Under the pieces are notes generated by a model that was not told the origin of the DNA, ran no database searches, and saw only the letters and a list, made by a program, of their open reading frames with translations. From contig CP030158.1 of the NCBI GenBank assembly GCA_003285105.1, positions 4,140,449 to 4,204,448 of the forward strand: 64,000 nucleotides of DNA, given 5' to 3'. Below are positions 16,515 to 26,637 of the stretch, piece after piece (position 1 is the stretch's first letter; every line of letters starts with the position of its first letter). The stretch comes from Roseithermus sacchariphilus. Lineage in GTDB: Bacteria > Bacteroidota > Rhodothermia > Rhodothermales > MEBIC09517. The position numbers were made by a program, and so were the translations under genes.

Positions 16515-18764
16515 TCACTCCTCGAACCGGTACACCCCGTAGATGCCCGGGATGCGCTTGAGCCGCTCGATGAGCCGCCGCAGATGCTCCAGGTCGCTGA
16601 CGTACAGCACCACCGTTCCTTCGAAGACACCGTCTTCCGACTCCACCGTGATCGAGCGGATGTTGGTCTTGAGGTTCTTCGAAATGACCGTGGTGATGTC
16701 GCTGACGATCCCGACCCGGTCCTCCCCCATGATGCGGAGCGCCGAGACGAAGTGGACGTCCTTCTGCCGGCTCCACTCGACCGGCACGACCCGGTCCGGG
16801 TGGTTGATGAGCAGGTTCGGGGCATTGCGGCAGTTGACGCGGTGGATCTTGATGCTCCCGTTGCGGCTGACGTACCCGAAGACGTCATCGCCGGGGATCG
16901 GGTTGCAGCAGGAGGCATAGCGGGTGACGATGTCCGTATGCGGCTCCCCGTCGATCATGAGCGCCGGCTGCCCGTTCGACTGGGCCGAATCCAGGAAGTC
17001 CTGATACTCCAGCCGCAGCGTCGGCTCGGGCGTCGAGGCACGCGCCTCCTCATCTGCGGCGCGCTCCGTCTCGCCCTTCTTGATGAAGCGAATCAGGTCC
17101 TCGACGTCGTAGAGCCCGCTGCCGATCTCGTAGAAGAGTTGCTGCGTGTCGGGGAATTTGAGCTGCGTGGCGTAGCGATGGAGCATCTGCTCGTCCACCT
17201 GCAGGTGCGCACGCCGGGCCTTCTTCGTCCAGAGCTCCCGGCCCACCTCGACGGCCTTCCGGCGCTCCTCGTTGATCCAGTGACGGATGCGGCTCTTGGC
17301 CTTGTGGGTGACCACGAACTTCATCCAGTCCTTGTTCGGCGTCTGCTTCTTCGAGGTGATGATCTCGACCTGGTCGCCGCTCTTGAGCTTGTAGGAGAGC
17401 GGGACCATCTTGCCGTTGACCTTCGCCCCGATGCAGTGGAACCCCACCTCCGTGTGCACCTGGAAGGCAAAGTCGACGGGCGTGGCGCCGCTGGGCAGGC
17501 TGAGCAGATCGCCCCGGGGCGTAAAGACGTAGATCTCCTCCTGGTAGAGGTTGAGGCGGAATTCCTTGACGAACTCCGTGGCCTGCTCCGGGCGCGGGTT
17601 TTCGAGCAAGTCACGCACCCACGAGAGCCATTGTTCGAACTGCGGGTCGGCCTGCTGGACGCCCTCCTTGTACTTCCAGTGGGCGGCCACACCGCGCTCG
17701 GCCACCGCGTGCATCTCCTGCGTGCGGATCTGCACCTCCACGCGGCGCCCTTCCGGACCCAGCACGGTGGTGTGGAGGCTCTGGTAGCCGTTGGACTTGG
17801 GGACCGAGATGAAGTCCCGGAAACGCTCCGGGAGCGGCTTGTACAGATCCGTCACGATGGAGTACGCCCGCCAGCAGTCCTCCTTGCCCTGACGGTCGCC
17901 GCGCTGCAACACGATGCGGATGGCGAACAGGTCGTAGACTTCTTCCAGCGGCTTGTTCTGCCGCTTCATCTTGCGGTGGATAGAGTAGATGTTCTTCGAG
18001 CGGCCGTAGATCTGGAAGGCCAGGCCGTGCTCTTCGAGGCGCTGCTTCAGCGGCTCGATGAAGCGGCGGATGTAGGCTTCCCGCTCGGCCCGGGTGGCCT
18101 GCAAGCCGTTGACGATGGCGTAGTAGGACTCGGGATCGAGCACCTTCAGCGCCAGATCCTCCAGCTCGCTCTTGATGGCGAACAGACCGAAGCGATGGGC
18201 CAGCGGCGCGAACAACTCGAGCGTCTCGCTGGCGATCTTGAGCTGCTTCGGCTTGGGCAGGGAGTCGATGGTGCGCATGTTGTGGAGCCGATCCGCGAAT
18301 TTGACCAGGATGACGCGGATGTCCGAGGCCATCGAGAGCATCAGCTTCTTGACGTTCTCGGCCTGGCCCAGCTCCCGGCTGTCGAACACGTCCCGGATCT
18401 TCGTCAGCCCGTCGATGATCCCCGCGATCGTCTCGCCGAATTCGGCCCGGATGAACTCCAGGTCGATCTCGGTGTCTTCGACCACGTCGTGCAGCAACGC
18501 CACGGCCACGCTGACGTCGTCGAAGCCGATGTCCTTCGCCACGATGGTGGCCACCTCCAGCGGATGGCTGATGTACAGCTCGCCGGAAGCGCGTCGGTCG
18601 TTGCGATGCGCCCAGTAGCTGATCCGAAAGGCGCGGCGAATCAGCGCTTCGTCGAAGCCCGGAAGGGTTTCCCGGCACACCTTCAGCAAGGCATCGAACT
18701 GTTCCTGATACTCCGGGGCAATCGTCAGGTCGCTGCCCTTCAAGATGGTGGAGGCCTCGATCAT
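16515..18764 (-). CDS. Bifunctional (p)ppGpp synthetase/hydrolase, RelA/SpoT family
   Basis: 749 residues from ATG 18764. Order: HD hydrolase domain with HPLEVA and LLHDVVEDT (catalytic HD pair intact), synthetase domain (VYDLFAIRIVL, PKSNGYQSLHTTV), TGS domain (VFTPRGDLLSLPSGATPVDFAF), helical/zinc-finger-like region with YASCCNPIPGDD, and a C-terminal ACT domain. The intact HD motif and the usual synthetase region indicate both activities, as in the single Rel of many phyla. The end of the rplQ gene lies 176 bases upstream. Confidence 0.93.
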   Translation of the reverse strand: MIEASTILKGSDLTIAPEYQEQFDALLKVCRETLPGFDEALIRRAFRISYWAHRNDRRASGELYISHPLEVATIVAKDIGFDDVSVAVALLHDVVEDTEIDLEFIRAEFGETIAGIIDGLTKIRDVFDSRELGQAENVKKLMLSMASDIRVILVKFADRLHNMRTIDSLPKPKQLKIASETLELFAPLAHRFGLFAIKSELEDLALKVLDPESYYAIVNGLQATRAEREAYIRRFIEPLKQRLEEHGLAFQIYGRSKNIYSIHRKMKRQNKPLEEVYDLFAIRIVLQRGDRQGKEDCWRAYSIVTDLYKPLPERFRDFISVPKSNGYQSLHTTVLGPEGRRVEVQIRTQEMHAVAERGVAAHWKYKEGVQQADPQFEQWLSWVRDLLENPRPEQATEFVKEFRLNLYQEEIYVFTPRGDLLSLPSGATPVDFAFQVHTEVGFHCIGAKVNGKMVPLSYKLKSGDQVEIITSKKQTPNKDWMKFVVTHKAKSRIRHWINEERRKAVEVGRELWTKKARRAHLQVDEQMLHRYATQLKFPDTQQLFYEIGSGLYDVEDLIRFIKKGETERAADEEARASTPEPTLRLEYQDFLDSAQSNGQPALMIDGEPHTDIVTRYASCCNPIPGDDVFGYVSRNGSIKIHRVNCRNAPNLLINHPDRVVPVEWSRQKDVHFVSALRIMGEDRVGIVSDITTVISKNLKTNIRSITVESEDGVFEGTVVLYVSDLEHLRRLIERLKRIPGIYGVYRFEE

Positions 18765-18862
18765 CGGCGGGCTCTCATTGGCTCCTGCAAAAACGGAAAC
18801 GGTATGTCTTGTACTCCCGAGGGGGGGGCAGTTTCCGCACGCAGCCGCCCGGCCCCGAACGA

Positions 18863-18897
18863 GAAAAGGCACCGCCGCCGCAGCGACCGTGCCTTTT
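18863..18897 (-). terminator. Rho-independent terminator after rplQ
   Basis: Inverted repeat AAAAGGCAC (18863-18871) / GTGCCTTTT (18888-18896), a 9-bp stem with a 16-base loop. On the minus strand it ends in CCTTTT. It lies 44 bases past the rplQ stop and closes the ribosomal array. Confidence 0.7.
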
Positions 18898-18940
18898 TCC
18901 CGAAGCAGGGTAGAGCAGGGCAGCGGAGCGGGTCCGCGCC

Positions 18941-19693
18941 TCAGCCGTCCTTCTTCTCGTCGTCCGCCTCCGGCGCTTCCTCGTCGGACGCTTCGGGCGC
19001 TTCGGGCGCTTCCGCCTCGGGCGCTTCCGCCGCGGGCGAATCGACTTCCTCGGCGGCGGGCGTCTCCCGGGCCGCTTCCGTCTGCTCGGAGGCCGGCGCC
19101 TCCGTGGCCGGCGCCTCCGTGGCCGGCGCCTCCGTGGCCGGCGCCTCCGTGGCCGCCTCAGTGGCTGCGGCGTCCTGCACGGCCTCTACGGCGTCCTCGG
19201 TCGCCTCCGGGGCTGCGGTGGCGGTGGCCGCCGCGGCGGGCGCGGCGGCGGCACCGGACCGGCGCCGGCGGCCCCGGCCGCCTCCGCGCCGCGTGCGCTT
19301 GCGCCCGCTGCCGGCGCTGCCCTCCGGCTTGACGTCGTTATAGTCCACCAGCTCGATGATGGCCATCTCGGCACCGTCCCCGGCACGCTGGCCGAGGCGC
19401 ACGATGCGCGTGTACCCGCCCGGACGGTCGCCGATCTGCGTGGCGATCTCGCCGAAGAGTTCTTTGACGGCCGCCTTGTTCTGCAGGTGACGGAAGACCT
19501 CGCGGCGGTTGTGCGTCGAGTCCACCTTGGCGCGGTTGATCAGCGGCTCCACGTACATACGAAGCGCCTTGGCCTTGGTCACCGTCGTCGTGATCCGCTT
19601 GTGCTCGATCAGGGCCGTCGACAGCGCGGCCAGCGTCGCCTTGCGGTGCGCGCTCGTCCGCCCCAGCTTGTATCCTTTATTACGGTGTCGCAT
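18941..19693 (-). CDS. rplQ: 50S ribosomal protein L17 with long variable tail
   Basis: Residues 1-122 are ordinary L17 ([33 protein letters not shown]). About 128 further residues follow: an Arg/Gly block ([15 protein letters not shown]) then an Ala/Pro/Glu-rich acidic region with a fourfold ATEAP repeat encoded by a 15-base DNA repeat near 19097-19155. L17 usually ends near residue 120-140, so the protein is nearly twice normal size. Last gene of the alpha operon. Confidence 0.93.
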   Translation of the reverse strand: MRHRNKGYKLGRTSAHRKATLAALSTALIEHKRITTTVTKAKALRMYVEPLINRAKVDSTHNRREVFRHLQNKAAVKELFGEIATQIGDRPGGYTRIVRLGQRAGDGAEMAIIELVDYNDVKPEGSAGSGRKRTRRGGGRGRRRRSGAAAAPAAAATATAAPEATEDAVEAVQDAAATEAATEAPATEAPATEAPATEAPASEQTEAARETPAAEEVDSPAAEAPEAEAPEAPEASDEEAPEADDEKKDG

Positions 19694-19763
19694 CGGAAAT
19701 ATCAGGTTTCAGCTGCCAGCAACCGGCCGGCTCGTCTCCAACCGCCGACTCCTGCGCTCGGGG

Positions 19764-20744
19764 TTAGGGGGTTTTCTCCATGTACTTTTCGACGTCCATG
19801 CCGAAGTGCAGCCCCCGCTCGTCGAGGACCTGCACCAGTTCCATGAGCGACTTGCGCCCGAAGTTGCGGAACTTCAGCATCTCGGACTCTTCCCGCCGCA
19901 CCAGGTCGCCGATGTTCTTGATGTTGGCGGCCTTGAGGCAGTTGTGCGCACGCACCGAGAGGTCCAGCTCGTCCACCGGCTGGGCCAGCAATTCACGGAT
20001 ACGCTGCACCTCGGCATCGACCTCCTTCTCCTCCGGCGCGGGCTGCGGCTCGCTGTCCATCTGGATGAAGAGGTTGACGTGATCGCGCAGGATGGCGGCG
20101 GCCTGGGCGAGGGCTTCTTCCGGCTCCACCGAGCCGTCCGTGGTGATCTCCAGCACCAGGCGCTCGTAGTCGATCTTCTGCCCGACGCGGGTGGGCTTGA
20201 CCACGTACTTCACGTTCACGATGGGCGTGAAGATCGCATCGATGGCGATGATGCCGATGGGGTCGTCGTCCTGCTTGTTTTCATCGGCCGGGACGTAGCC
20301 GCGGCCGCGGCCCATGCGCAGTTCGATGCTGAGGCGGGCATCGTCGGCCAGCGTGGCGATGTGATGCTCCGGGTTGAGCACCTCGTAGTCGTTCGTGGCC
20401 TCCCCGATGTCGCGAGCGGTGAAGTCCCCCGGGCCTTCCAGGACGAGATGGATGTTGCTGTCCATCGCTTCGTTGGCCTTGAAGCGGACGCCCTTCAGGT
20501 TCAGGATGATTTCCGCTACGTCTTCGGTAACGCCGGGGATGGTCGAGAACTCGTGTTGAACGCCATCGATCTTGATCGCCGTGATGGCGACGCCTTGCAG
20601 CGAGGACAGCAGCACCCGCCGCAGCGCATTGCCGATGGTGACGCCGTAACCACGCTCCAGGGGCTGCACCACGAACCGTCCGTAGGTTCCGGTGGCTTCT
20701 TCTACCTGGACACCGTCCGGCATCTGAATCGCGTAGTTGCTCAT
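19764..20744 (-). CDS. rpoA: RNA polymerase alpha subunit
   Basis: 326 residues. N-terminal dimerisation/assembly domain (GYGVTIGNALRRVLLSSLQG, DDDPIGIIAIDAIFTPIVNVKY) and C-terminal domain (LDLSVRAHNCLKAANIKNIGDL) that contacts DNA and activators. Lies between rpsD and rplQ, the standard alpha-operon position. Confidence 0.97.
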   Translation of the reverse strand: MSNYAIQMPDGVQVEEATGTYGRFVVQPLERGYGVTIGNALRRVLLSSLQGVAITAIKIDGVQHEFSTIPGVTEDVAEIILNLKGVRFKANEAMDSNIHLVLEGPGDFTARDIGEATNDYEVLNPEHHIATLADDARLSIELRMGRGRGYVPADENKQDDDPIGIIAIDAIFTPIVNVKYVVKPTRVGQKIDYERLVLEITTDGSVEPEEALAQAAAILRDHVNLFIQMDSEPQPAPEEKEVDAEVQRIRELLAQPVDELDLSVRAHNCLKAANIKNIGDLVRREESEMLKFRNFGRKSLMELVQVLDERGLHFGMDVEKYMEKTP

Positions 20745-20861
20745 ATCAAGTTTAACCAGCTTTGTGGTTGCATGGAAGCGACCGAAGGCGGGCCCTCGGT
20801 CCGGGTCCTCGCCGTGCCACCGCGCAGCCCCCCCAGCGGAGGGTTGCGGCCCGGGTCATCC

Positions 20862-21464
20862 CTACTTGGAGTACAGCTCGACGATGAGCTGCTCGCGGAT
20901 GTTCTCCGGGATGTCCTCGCGATTCGGCATGTCCAGGAACTTACCGGTCATGGTGTCCCGGTCCACTTCCAGCCAGGGGTACGTACGGCGGCTCCGCTGG
21001 ACGGACTCCACGATGGCCGGAACGCGGCGGCTCCGGGGCCGGACGGCCACGATGTCGCCGGGACGCAGCTGGTACGAGGGGATGTTGACGACCTGGTCGT
21101 TGACCAGGATGTGCCCGTGGCTGACGAGCTGCCGGGCCTGCCGGCGCGTGCGGGCAAAGCCCAGGCGGTACACCGTATTGTCCAGGCGAGCTTCCAGAAA
21201 CTTCAGCAGGTTCTCGCCGGTGACGCCTTTCTTGCGTGACGCCTTCTCGAAGAGGTTGCGGAATTGGCGTTCCAGCAGCCCGTAGGTGTACTTGGCTTTC
21301 TGCTTCTCCTTGAGCTGGACGGCATACTCGCTCTCTTTCTGCCGGCGGCCACGGCCGTGCTGGCCGGGCGGGTAGGGCTTGCGTTCCAGGGCCTTGCTCG
21401 GCCCGAAGATCGGCTCTTTGAACCGACGCGCAATCTTCTGTTTGGGGCCTCTGTATCGGGCCAT
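20862..21464 (-). CDS. rpsD: 30S ribosomal protein S4
   Basis: 200 residues. N-terminal [42 protein letters not shown] split across the usual 16S-binding region, and an S4 RNA-binding domain ([37 protein letters not shown]). It has no Cys, so no zinc site. Second-to-early gene of the alpha operon and, in other bacteria, its translational repressor. Confidence 0.97.
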   Translation of the reverse strand: MARYRGPKQKIARRFKEPIFGPSKALERKPYPPGQHGRGRRQKESEYAVQLKEKQKAKYTYGLLERQFRNLFEKASRKKGVTGENLLKFLEARLDNTVYRLGFARTRRQARQLVSHGHILVNDQVVNIPSYQLRPGDIVAVRPRSRRVPAIVESVQRSRRTYPWLEVDRDTMTGKFLDMPNREDIPENIREQLIVELYSK

Positions 21465-21608
21465 GTTGGGTCTCCTCTCGTTTGTCTAAACGGTGAATGC
21501 GGGACAAACGTACGAACGCGCCCACGGCGCATCCGTAACCGGTCTCATGCCAAAGCGACCCCGACTCACCGACCCGCAGGGGCACAGAGAGCCGGAGGCG
21601 AAGCGTCC

Positions 21609-22010
21609 TCAGACGCGGCGGCGCTTCGGCGGCCGGCAGCCGTTGTGTGGAATGGGGGTTACGTCGCGGATCGAGGCGATCTCCAGCCCGACGCCGGCCA
21701 GCGCACGGATGGCCGATTCGCGGCCGGAACCCGGGCCTTTCACATAGACATCGACCCGCCGGAGGCCGAGATCATAGGCTTCCTGCGCCGCGGCCGAAGC
21801 GGCCACCTGCGCCGCATAGGGCGTGTTCTTGCGGCTGCCCTTGAAGCCCATCTTCCCGGAGCTGGCCCACGAGATCGTGTTGCCGTACTGGTCCGTCAGG
21901 GTCACGATGACGTTGTTGAAGGTCGCCTGGATGTGGGCCTGCCCGTTCTGTTCGACGACGACGTTCTTCTTGCGAACGGCGCGGCCTCCTTTTCTCTGTC
22001 GTTTCGCCAT
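21609..22010 (-). CDS. rpsK: 30S ribosomal protein S11
   Basis: 133 residues, basic N-terminus ([15 protein letters not shown]), [19 protein letters not shown] and the C-terminal [18 protein letters not shown] that are highly conserved in S11. Between rpsM and rpsD. Confidence 0.97.
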   Translation of the reverse strand: MAKRQRKGGRAVRKKNVVVEQNGQAHIQATFNNVIVTLTDQYGNTISWASSGKMGFKGSRKNTPYAAQVAASAAAQEAYDLGLRRVDVYVKGPGSGRESAIRALAGVGLEIASIRDVTPIPHNGCRPPKRRRV

Positions 22011-22020
22011 GGTAGGGATA

Positions 22021-22040
22021 AGCTGTCAGCGTTCAGCATG
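22021..22040 (-). repeat. Heptamer-phased intergenic repeat (rpsM-rpsK gap)
   Basis: AGCTGTCAGCGTTCAGCATG is a short degenerate run of 7-base units of the CAGCNNT type, matching similar runs at 34642, 35741, 47622 and 59419. Confidence 0.55.
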
Positions 22041-22094
22041 GGACGATCAGCCGCCGCCCCCCGTAACGGACGGCTGGGCGCTGATCGCGCAGCA

Positions 22095-22475
22095 TTACTT
22101 CTTCGGTGCCTTCTTCTTGCCGGCAACCGTCTTGCGGCGGCCCTTGCGCGTACGCGCGTTCGTCTGGGTACGCTGCCCGCGCACCGGCAGGCCGCGGCGG
22201 TGGCGCAGCCCCCGGTAGCACCCGATGTCCATCAGCCGCTTGATGTTCATCTGGATCTCCGTACGCAGCTGCCCTTCGACCAGGTACTTGTCTTCCACCA
22301 GACGCCGCACCTGGCGCGTCTGCTCATCGGTCCAGGTCTCCGGCTTGGCATCGGGGTCGATGTCACACCGCTCCAGGATCTCTCGGGCCCGGGAACGGCC
22401 GACGCCGTAGATCGCCGTCAGCGCAATCTCGCCGCGCTTGTGGTTGGGGACGTCAACTCCAGCAATACGAGGCAT
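22095..22475 (-). CDS. rpsM: 30S ribosomal protein S13
   Basis: 126 residues from ATG 22475 ([19 protein letters not shown]); the ORF is open upstream but this is the conserved start. [13 protein letters not shown]-type helix region, [17 protein letters not shown] and a lysine-rich tail are diagnostic. Contacts S19 and tRNA in the head of the 30S subunit. Confidence 0.96.
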   Translation of the reverse strand: MPRIAGVDVPNHKRGEIALTAIYGVGRSRAREILERCDIDPDAKPETWTDEQTRQVRRLVEDKYLVEGQLRTEIQMNIKRLMDIGCYRGLRHRRGLPVRGQRTQTNARTRKGRRKTVAGKKKAPKK

Positions 22476-22559
22476 AGTTGAATGTCGATTGGCGAATGAC
22501 ACGGCCGAACGGACGCGCGCCGCCCGGAATCTCGTCGTCACTCGGGATTCGTCAGTGGG

Positions 22560-22676
22560 TTATCCCTGCCGCTGCTTGTGCTTCGGGTTCTTCTTGTTGA
22601 TCACGTAGATGCGGCCCTTTCGGCGAACGATCTTGTCGTCGCTGCTCCGCTTCTTGACGCTGGCTTGGACTTTCAT
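22560..22676 (-). CDS. rpmJ: 50S ribosomal protein L36, zinc-free type
   Basis: 38 residues ([20 protein letters not shown]...). Normal L36 length, but the usual Cys3His zinc site is absent: there is no Cys at all. This is the C-minus paralogue type. Upstream in-frame codons are not part of it; ATG 22676 is the conserved start. Confidence 0.93.
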   Translation of the reverse strand: MKVQASVKKRSSDDKIVRRKGRIYVINKKNPKHKQRQG

Positions 22677-22824
22677 GAGGATCTCGGTTCGACTGGTCGA
22701 CGGTTGATCGATTGTGTGCCCGGCAAAGCCTTTGCTGAACGCATCGGACACCGATTGGTTCGAACAGGGGCTTCAGCCCGGCCCTTTCATCAGAATTTCG
22801 CGCAGGTCCGGCCGCAGCCGGGGC

Positions 22825-23043
22825 CTACTTGTATCGGTACACGATCCGCCCCTTGGACAGATCGTAGGGGGACAACTCCACCTTGACCCGATCGCCCGGC
22901 AGGATCTTGATGAAGTGCATCCGCATCTTGCCCGAGAGCAGCCCCAGGATCTCGTGCCCGTTTTCCAACCGGACCCGGAACTGGGCATTGGGCAGGGATT
23001 CGATGACTTCCCCGTCCTGCTCTATGGCCTTTTGCTTAGCCAT
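22825..23043 (-). CDS. infA: Translation initiation factor IF-1
   Basis: 72 residues, S1/OB fold ([49 protein letters not shown]). Its start overlaps the map stop by 8 bases (23036-23043), indicating translational coupling. An unremarkable 148-base gap separates it from rpmJ. Confidence 0.97.
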   Translation of the reverse strand: MAKQKAIEQDGEVIESLPNAQFRVRLENGHEILGLLSGKMRMHFIKILPGDRVKVELSPYDLSKGRIVYRYK

Positions 23044-23857
23044 GACTCACCTGTGCCTCCGCTGTATAAGGAGCCTCGATGTGTTCTTCGATGTAGGCGA
23101 ACGTGCTCAGCACCTCGGGCTGCCCGCGCCGCACCACCACCATGTGCTCGTAGTGCGCCGAGGGCAGGCCGTCCGCCGTGCGCACCGTCCAGCCGTCCGG
23201 GTCGGTCACTACCTCGGGAGTACGCTGGTTGATCATCGGCTCGATGCACAGCGTCATGCCCTCCTTCAGCTTCCGCCCCGTCCCGCGCCGCCCGAAATTG
23301 GGCACCTGCGGGTCTTCGTGCAGCTTCCGCCCGATGCCGTGCCCCACCAGATCCCGCACGACGCCGTAGCCGCGGGATTCGCAGTAGTCCTGCACCGCCG
23401 CCGAGATGTCCCCGACGCGATGGCCGTGGACGGCCCGGGCGACCCCTTCGAGCAGCGCCTCGTACGTCACCCGGCACAGGGCCGCCTTCTCCTCGGAGAT
23501 GGAGCCGACGGCAAACGTGTAGGCATAATCCCCGTAGTAGCCGTCCAGCTCCACGCCACAATCCACCGAGAGCAGATCCCCCTCCTGCAGGACGTACGGC
23601 CCGGGGATGCCGTGCACCACCACGTCGTTGACCGAGACGCACAGCGTACCGGGAAACGGCGGCAGGTTGCCCACCCGGTAGCCTTTGAAAGCGGGACGCC
23701 CATTGTGGGTCCGGAGGTAGTCTTCCGCGATCGCGTCGAGCTCCGCCGTCGTCACGCCCGGGCGGATGTGCCGCGCCACCTCTCCGAGGGCGCGCCCGAC
23801 CAGGTCGGCGCTGGCCCGCAGGCGGTCGATCTCGCGTTCGCTTTTGATGTGTACCAT
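23036..23857 (-). CDS. map: Methionine aminopeptidase, type I
   Basis: 273 residues. Removes initiator Met after deformylation. Metal-binding pattern intact: DVVVHGIPG and [19 protein letters not shown] (two Asp ligands), [12 protein letters not shown] (His ligand), TLCIEPM (Glu ligand). It sits between secY and infA, as in many bacteria; its substrate-preparing partner def is at 14616. Confidence 0.96.
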   Translation of the reverse strand: MVHIKSEREIDRLRASADLVGRALGEVARHIRPGVTTAELDAIAEDYLRTHNGRPAFKGYRVGNLPPFPGTLCVSVNDVVVHGIPGPYVLQEGDLLSVDCGVELDGYYGDYAYTFAVGSISEEKAALCRVTYEALLEGVARAVHGHRVGDISAAVQDYCESRGYGVVRDLVGHGIGRKLHEDPQVPNFGRRGTGRKLKEGMTLCIEPMINQRTPEVVTDPDGWTVRTADGLPSAHYEHMVVVRRGQPEVLSTFAYIEEHIEAPYTAEAQVSHG

Positions 23858-23885
23858 CCGTCTCCGTCGTCTGGCAAGGCCGGGG

Positions 23886-25202
23886 TTACATGCGGCGTCC
23901 GCGCACGCGCCCGCCTTTCATGAAGCCGTCGTAGTGCCGCATCAGCAGGTGGCTCTCGATCTGCTGGAGGGTGTCCAGCGTCACCTGGACCATGATCAGC
24001 AGGCTGGTGCCGCCGAAGAACGTGGCGAAGCCCGGCGTCACGCCCGCCTGTGCGGCCAGCGCTGGCATGATGGCCACGAAGCCCAGGAAGATGGCCCCCG
24101 GAAGGGTCACGCGCGTCAGGATGTTGTCGATGAACTCGCTCGTCTGCTTGCCCGGCCGGATGCCCGGCACGAAGCCGCCCTGGCGCTTCATCGTGTCCGC
24201 CATCTCCTTCGGGTTCACCGCGATGGCGGTGTAGAAGTAGGTGAAGAACACACAGATGAAGAAGAAGATGAGCGAATAGCCCAGCCCGAAGATGTCGGTG
24301 AACCAGCCGCCGAACTGCTGCCAGAACGCGCTCTCCGGGAAGAACTGCGCCACGGTGGCGGGCACGAACATGATGGCCTGGGCAAAGATGATGGGCATGA
24401 CGCCGGCGGCGTTGACCCGGATCGGCAGGTACTGCGTGGCCCCGCCGTAGACCTTCCGCCCGACGACGCGCTTGGCGTACTGGACCGGGATCCGGCGCGT
24501 GCCGCTCGAGACCAGGACGATGAAGGCCGTCACCAGCGTGAAGGCGGCGATCTCCAGCAGGAAGATGAAGAAGTTGGCCTTCAGCTCGAACTCGTTGAAG
24601 AGGGCCTGCGGGAAGAACGCGATGATGCTGGCGGTGATGATCAGCGAGATCCCGTTTCCGATGCCGTTCTCCGTGATCCGCTCGCCGAGCCACATGACGA
24701 AGACGGTACCGGCCGTGAGCACGATGACCGTGGTGATCATGAAGAAGGTGGGGCCGATCACCACGGCCTGGCCGGTGGCGCCGTACTGCAGGTTGATGGC
24801 GTAGCCGATGGACTGCAGGGCGGTGATACCGACGGTGCCGTAGCGCGTCCACTGCGTGATCTTGCGCCGGCCCTCCTCGCCTTCTCGCTGGAGCTTCTGG
24901 ATGCTGGGCAGCACGGCCCCCAGCAGCTGAATGATGATCGACGCGGTGATGTAGGGCATGATACCCAGCGCGAAGATCCCGGCCTGCGTGAAGGCGCCTC
25001 CCACGAAGAGGTCGATGAAGCCGAAGATGTCGTTCGGGTCGCGGTTGGCGTTGACCTCTGCCAGCACGGCCGCGTCCACCCCGGGCAGCGTCACGTACGA
25101 CCCGATGCGGTACACAATGAGCAGCCCCAGCGTGTACAGGATACGCCGGCGCAGCTCCTCGATCTTCCAGATGTTTCGAAGGCTCTCGGCTAGCCCAGCC
25201 AT
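23886..25202 (-). CDS. secY: Protein translocase subunit SecY
   Basis: 438 residues from ATG 25202 (MAGLAESLRNIWKIEELRRR). Ten membrane helices of the SecYEG channel. Recognisable segments: LPGVDA plug region, GIFALGIMPYITASIIIQLL, FYTAIAVNPKEMADTMKRQGGF split around the C5/C6 loop, and a C-terminal RHYDGFMKGGRVRGRR. In spc-operon position after rplO. Confidence 0.96.
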   Translation of the reverse strand: MAGLAESLRNIWKIEELRRRILYTLGLLIVYRIGSYVTLPGVDAAVLAEVNANRDPNDIFGFIDLFVGGAFTQAGIFALGIMPYITASIIIQLLGAVLPSIQKLQREGEEGRRKITQWTRYGTVGITALQSIGYAINLQYGATGQAVVIGPTFFMITTVIVLTAGTVFVMWLGERITENGIGNGISLIITASIIAFFPQALFNEFELKANFFIFLLEIAAFTLVTAFIVLVSSGTRRIPVQYAKRVVGRKVYGGATQYLPIRVNAAGVMPIIFAQAIMFVPATVAQFFPESAFWQQFGGWFTDIFGLGYSLIFFFICVFFTYFYTAIAVNPKEMADTMKRQGGFVPGIRPGKQTSEFIDNILTRVTLPGAIFLGFVAIMPALAAQAGVTPGFATFFGGTSLLIMVQVTLDTLQQIESHLLMRHYDGFMKGGRVRGRRM

Positions 25203-25240
25203 AACGAACTCACGGTTGTGCCCCACCCGGGGCCGGTGAT

Positions 25241-25705
25241 CTACTGCTCGACGATCGTGGCGCTACCGCCGGCCGCCTCGAGCTTTTCGCGCGCGGTGGC
25301 GCTGAAGGCGTGAGCCGACACCTGCAACGCTGCGCTGAGATCCCCGCCTCCGAGGATCTTGACCAGGTCGCTTTTGCGGGCCACCCCGGCCTGCACCAGC
25401 ACCTCCGGCGTGACGGGCTCGGCCGGATCCAGCCGGCCGTCGTCGACCAGGCGCTGCAGCATGGAGACGTTCACTGCCCGGTACTCCGTGCGGAACCGGT
25501 TCTTGAAGCCGAACTTCGGCACCCGCCGCTGCAGCGGCATCTGGCCGCCTTCAAACCAGGCCGGGATGCTGGCCCCGGACCGGCTGCGCTGTCCTTTGGT
25601 GCCGCGCGTGGCGCTGTGGCCGCCTCGCCCGGAGCCTACGCCGCGCCCGATGCGCTTACGCTTCTTCGTTGCGCCCTGTGCGGGCTTCAGTTTGCTCAGA
25701 TCCAT
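25241..25705 (-). CDS. rplO: 50S ribosomal protein L15
   Basis: 154 residues. N-terminal LSKLKPAQGATKKRKRIGRG and GRGGHSATRGTKGQRSRSG are the conserved Gly/Arg-rich rRNA-binding part; the C-terminal half has VSAHAFSATAREKLEAAGG. Directly upstream of secY with 38 bases between. Confidence 0.97.
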   Translation of the reverse strand: MDLSKLKPAQGATKKRKRIGRGVGSGRGGHSATRGTKGQRSRSGASIPAWFEGGQMPLQRRVPKFGFKNRFRTEYRAVNVSMLQRLVDDGRLDPAEPVTPEVLVQAGVARKSDLVKILGGGDLSAALQVSAHAFSATAREKLEAAGGSATIVEQ

Positions 25706-25787
25706 GTCGTTCTCGGCTAATGCGCCCGCTCGCTCCGCCCCCCCGCGGGGTCGGCGGCCACGAGACGGACTCGCGTGATGACAGACG

Positions 25788-25973
25788 TTATCCTTCGACT
25801 TCTTCGACCGAGACGAGGTGGTGCACCTTCTCGATCATGCCCCGAAGCTGGGGCGTATCCTCGTGCACGACGCTCTGGTGCATCCGGCGGAGGCCCAGCG
25901 CCTGCATCGTGCGCTTCTGCGACGCCATCTGGCGGATGACGCTGCGCACCTGGGTGATCTTCAACTTGGCCAT
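25788..25973 (-). CDS. rpmD: 50S ribosomal protein L30
   Basis: 61 residues, normal for bacterial L30. LKITQVRSVIRQMASQKRTM and LGLRRMHQSVVHEDTPQLRGMI fit the family. Between rpsE and rplO. Confidence 0.95.
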   Translation of the reverse strand: MAKLKITQVRSVIRQMASQKRTMQALGLRRMHQSVVHEDTPQLRGMIEKVHHLVSVEEVEG

Positions 25974-26065
25974 GGGGTCGCTGTCAGCTTGCAGCCGCCG
26001 GCCGCCCCGAACCCCGCCGGAACGCTGCCGCGCAGCGCCGGGGCCCGACCGGCCGAGGGCACGGG

Positions 26066-26599
26066 TTATCCTTCAAATACTTTCTTCAGCGGAACGCCAC
26101 GCCGACGCGCCACTTCCATCGGGTCCTCCAGGTTGGACAGCGCGTCGATCGTCGCCGCCACCTGGTTGTGCGGGTTGCTCGACCCGAGGGACTTCGAGAG
26201 GATGTCCGTGATCCCGGCGCATTCCAGCACGGCGCGAACGCCGCCACCGGCAATCACCCCGGTCCCCTGAGCGGCGGGCTTGAGCAGCACCTTGCCGGCA
26301 TCCTGCCGCCCGACCACCGGGTGCGGGATTGTCCCGCCCTTGAGCGGCACCGAGATCAGGTTCTTCTTGGCATCCTCGGTGCCCTTGGCAATGGCATCGG
26401 CCACCTCATTGGCCTTGCCCAGCCCGGCCCCGACGTGCCCCTGCCCGTCTCCGACCACCACGACGGCGTTGAACGAAAAGCGGCGACCGCCCTTGACGAC
26501 CTTCGCCACGCGGTTGACGGACACGAGGCGCTCCACCCAGTCCCGCTGGGCTTCTGTCTCACGCGCCCGGCGACGGTTTTTCCCTCTACCTTTTGCCAT
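26066..26599 (-). CDS. rpsE: 30S ribosomal protein S5
   Basis: 177 residues. Double-stranded RNA-binding-like N-domain ([40 protein letters not shown]) and C-domain ([36 protein letters not shown]). Standard spc-operon order. Confidence 0.97.
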   Translation of the reverse strand: MAKGRGKNRRRARETEAQRDWVERLVSVNRVAKVVKGGRRFSFNAVVVVGDGQGHVGAGLGKANEVADAIAKGTEDAKKNLISVPLKGGTIPHPVVGRQDAGKVLLKPAAQGTGVIAGGGVRAVLECAGITDILSKSLGSSNPHNQVAATIDALSNLEDPMEVARRRGVPLKKVFEG

Positions 26600-26637
26600 A
26601 TCGAACGATTCTCGTTACAGCGTTCAATGAAGTATGC

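Noticed and set aside
16344-19343. 999-residue plus-strand frame opposite relA/spoT and rplQ
   Set aside because: Antisense shadow: low-complexity Arg/Asp/Leu composition while the minus strand encodes a complete RelA/SpoT protein and L17.
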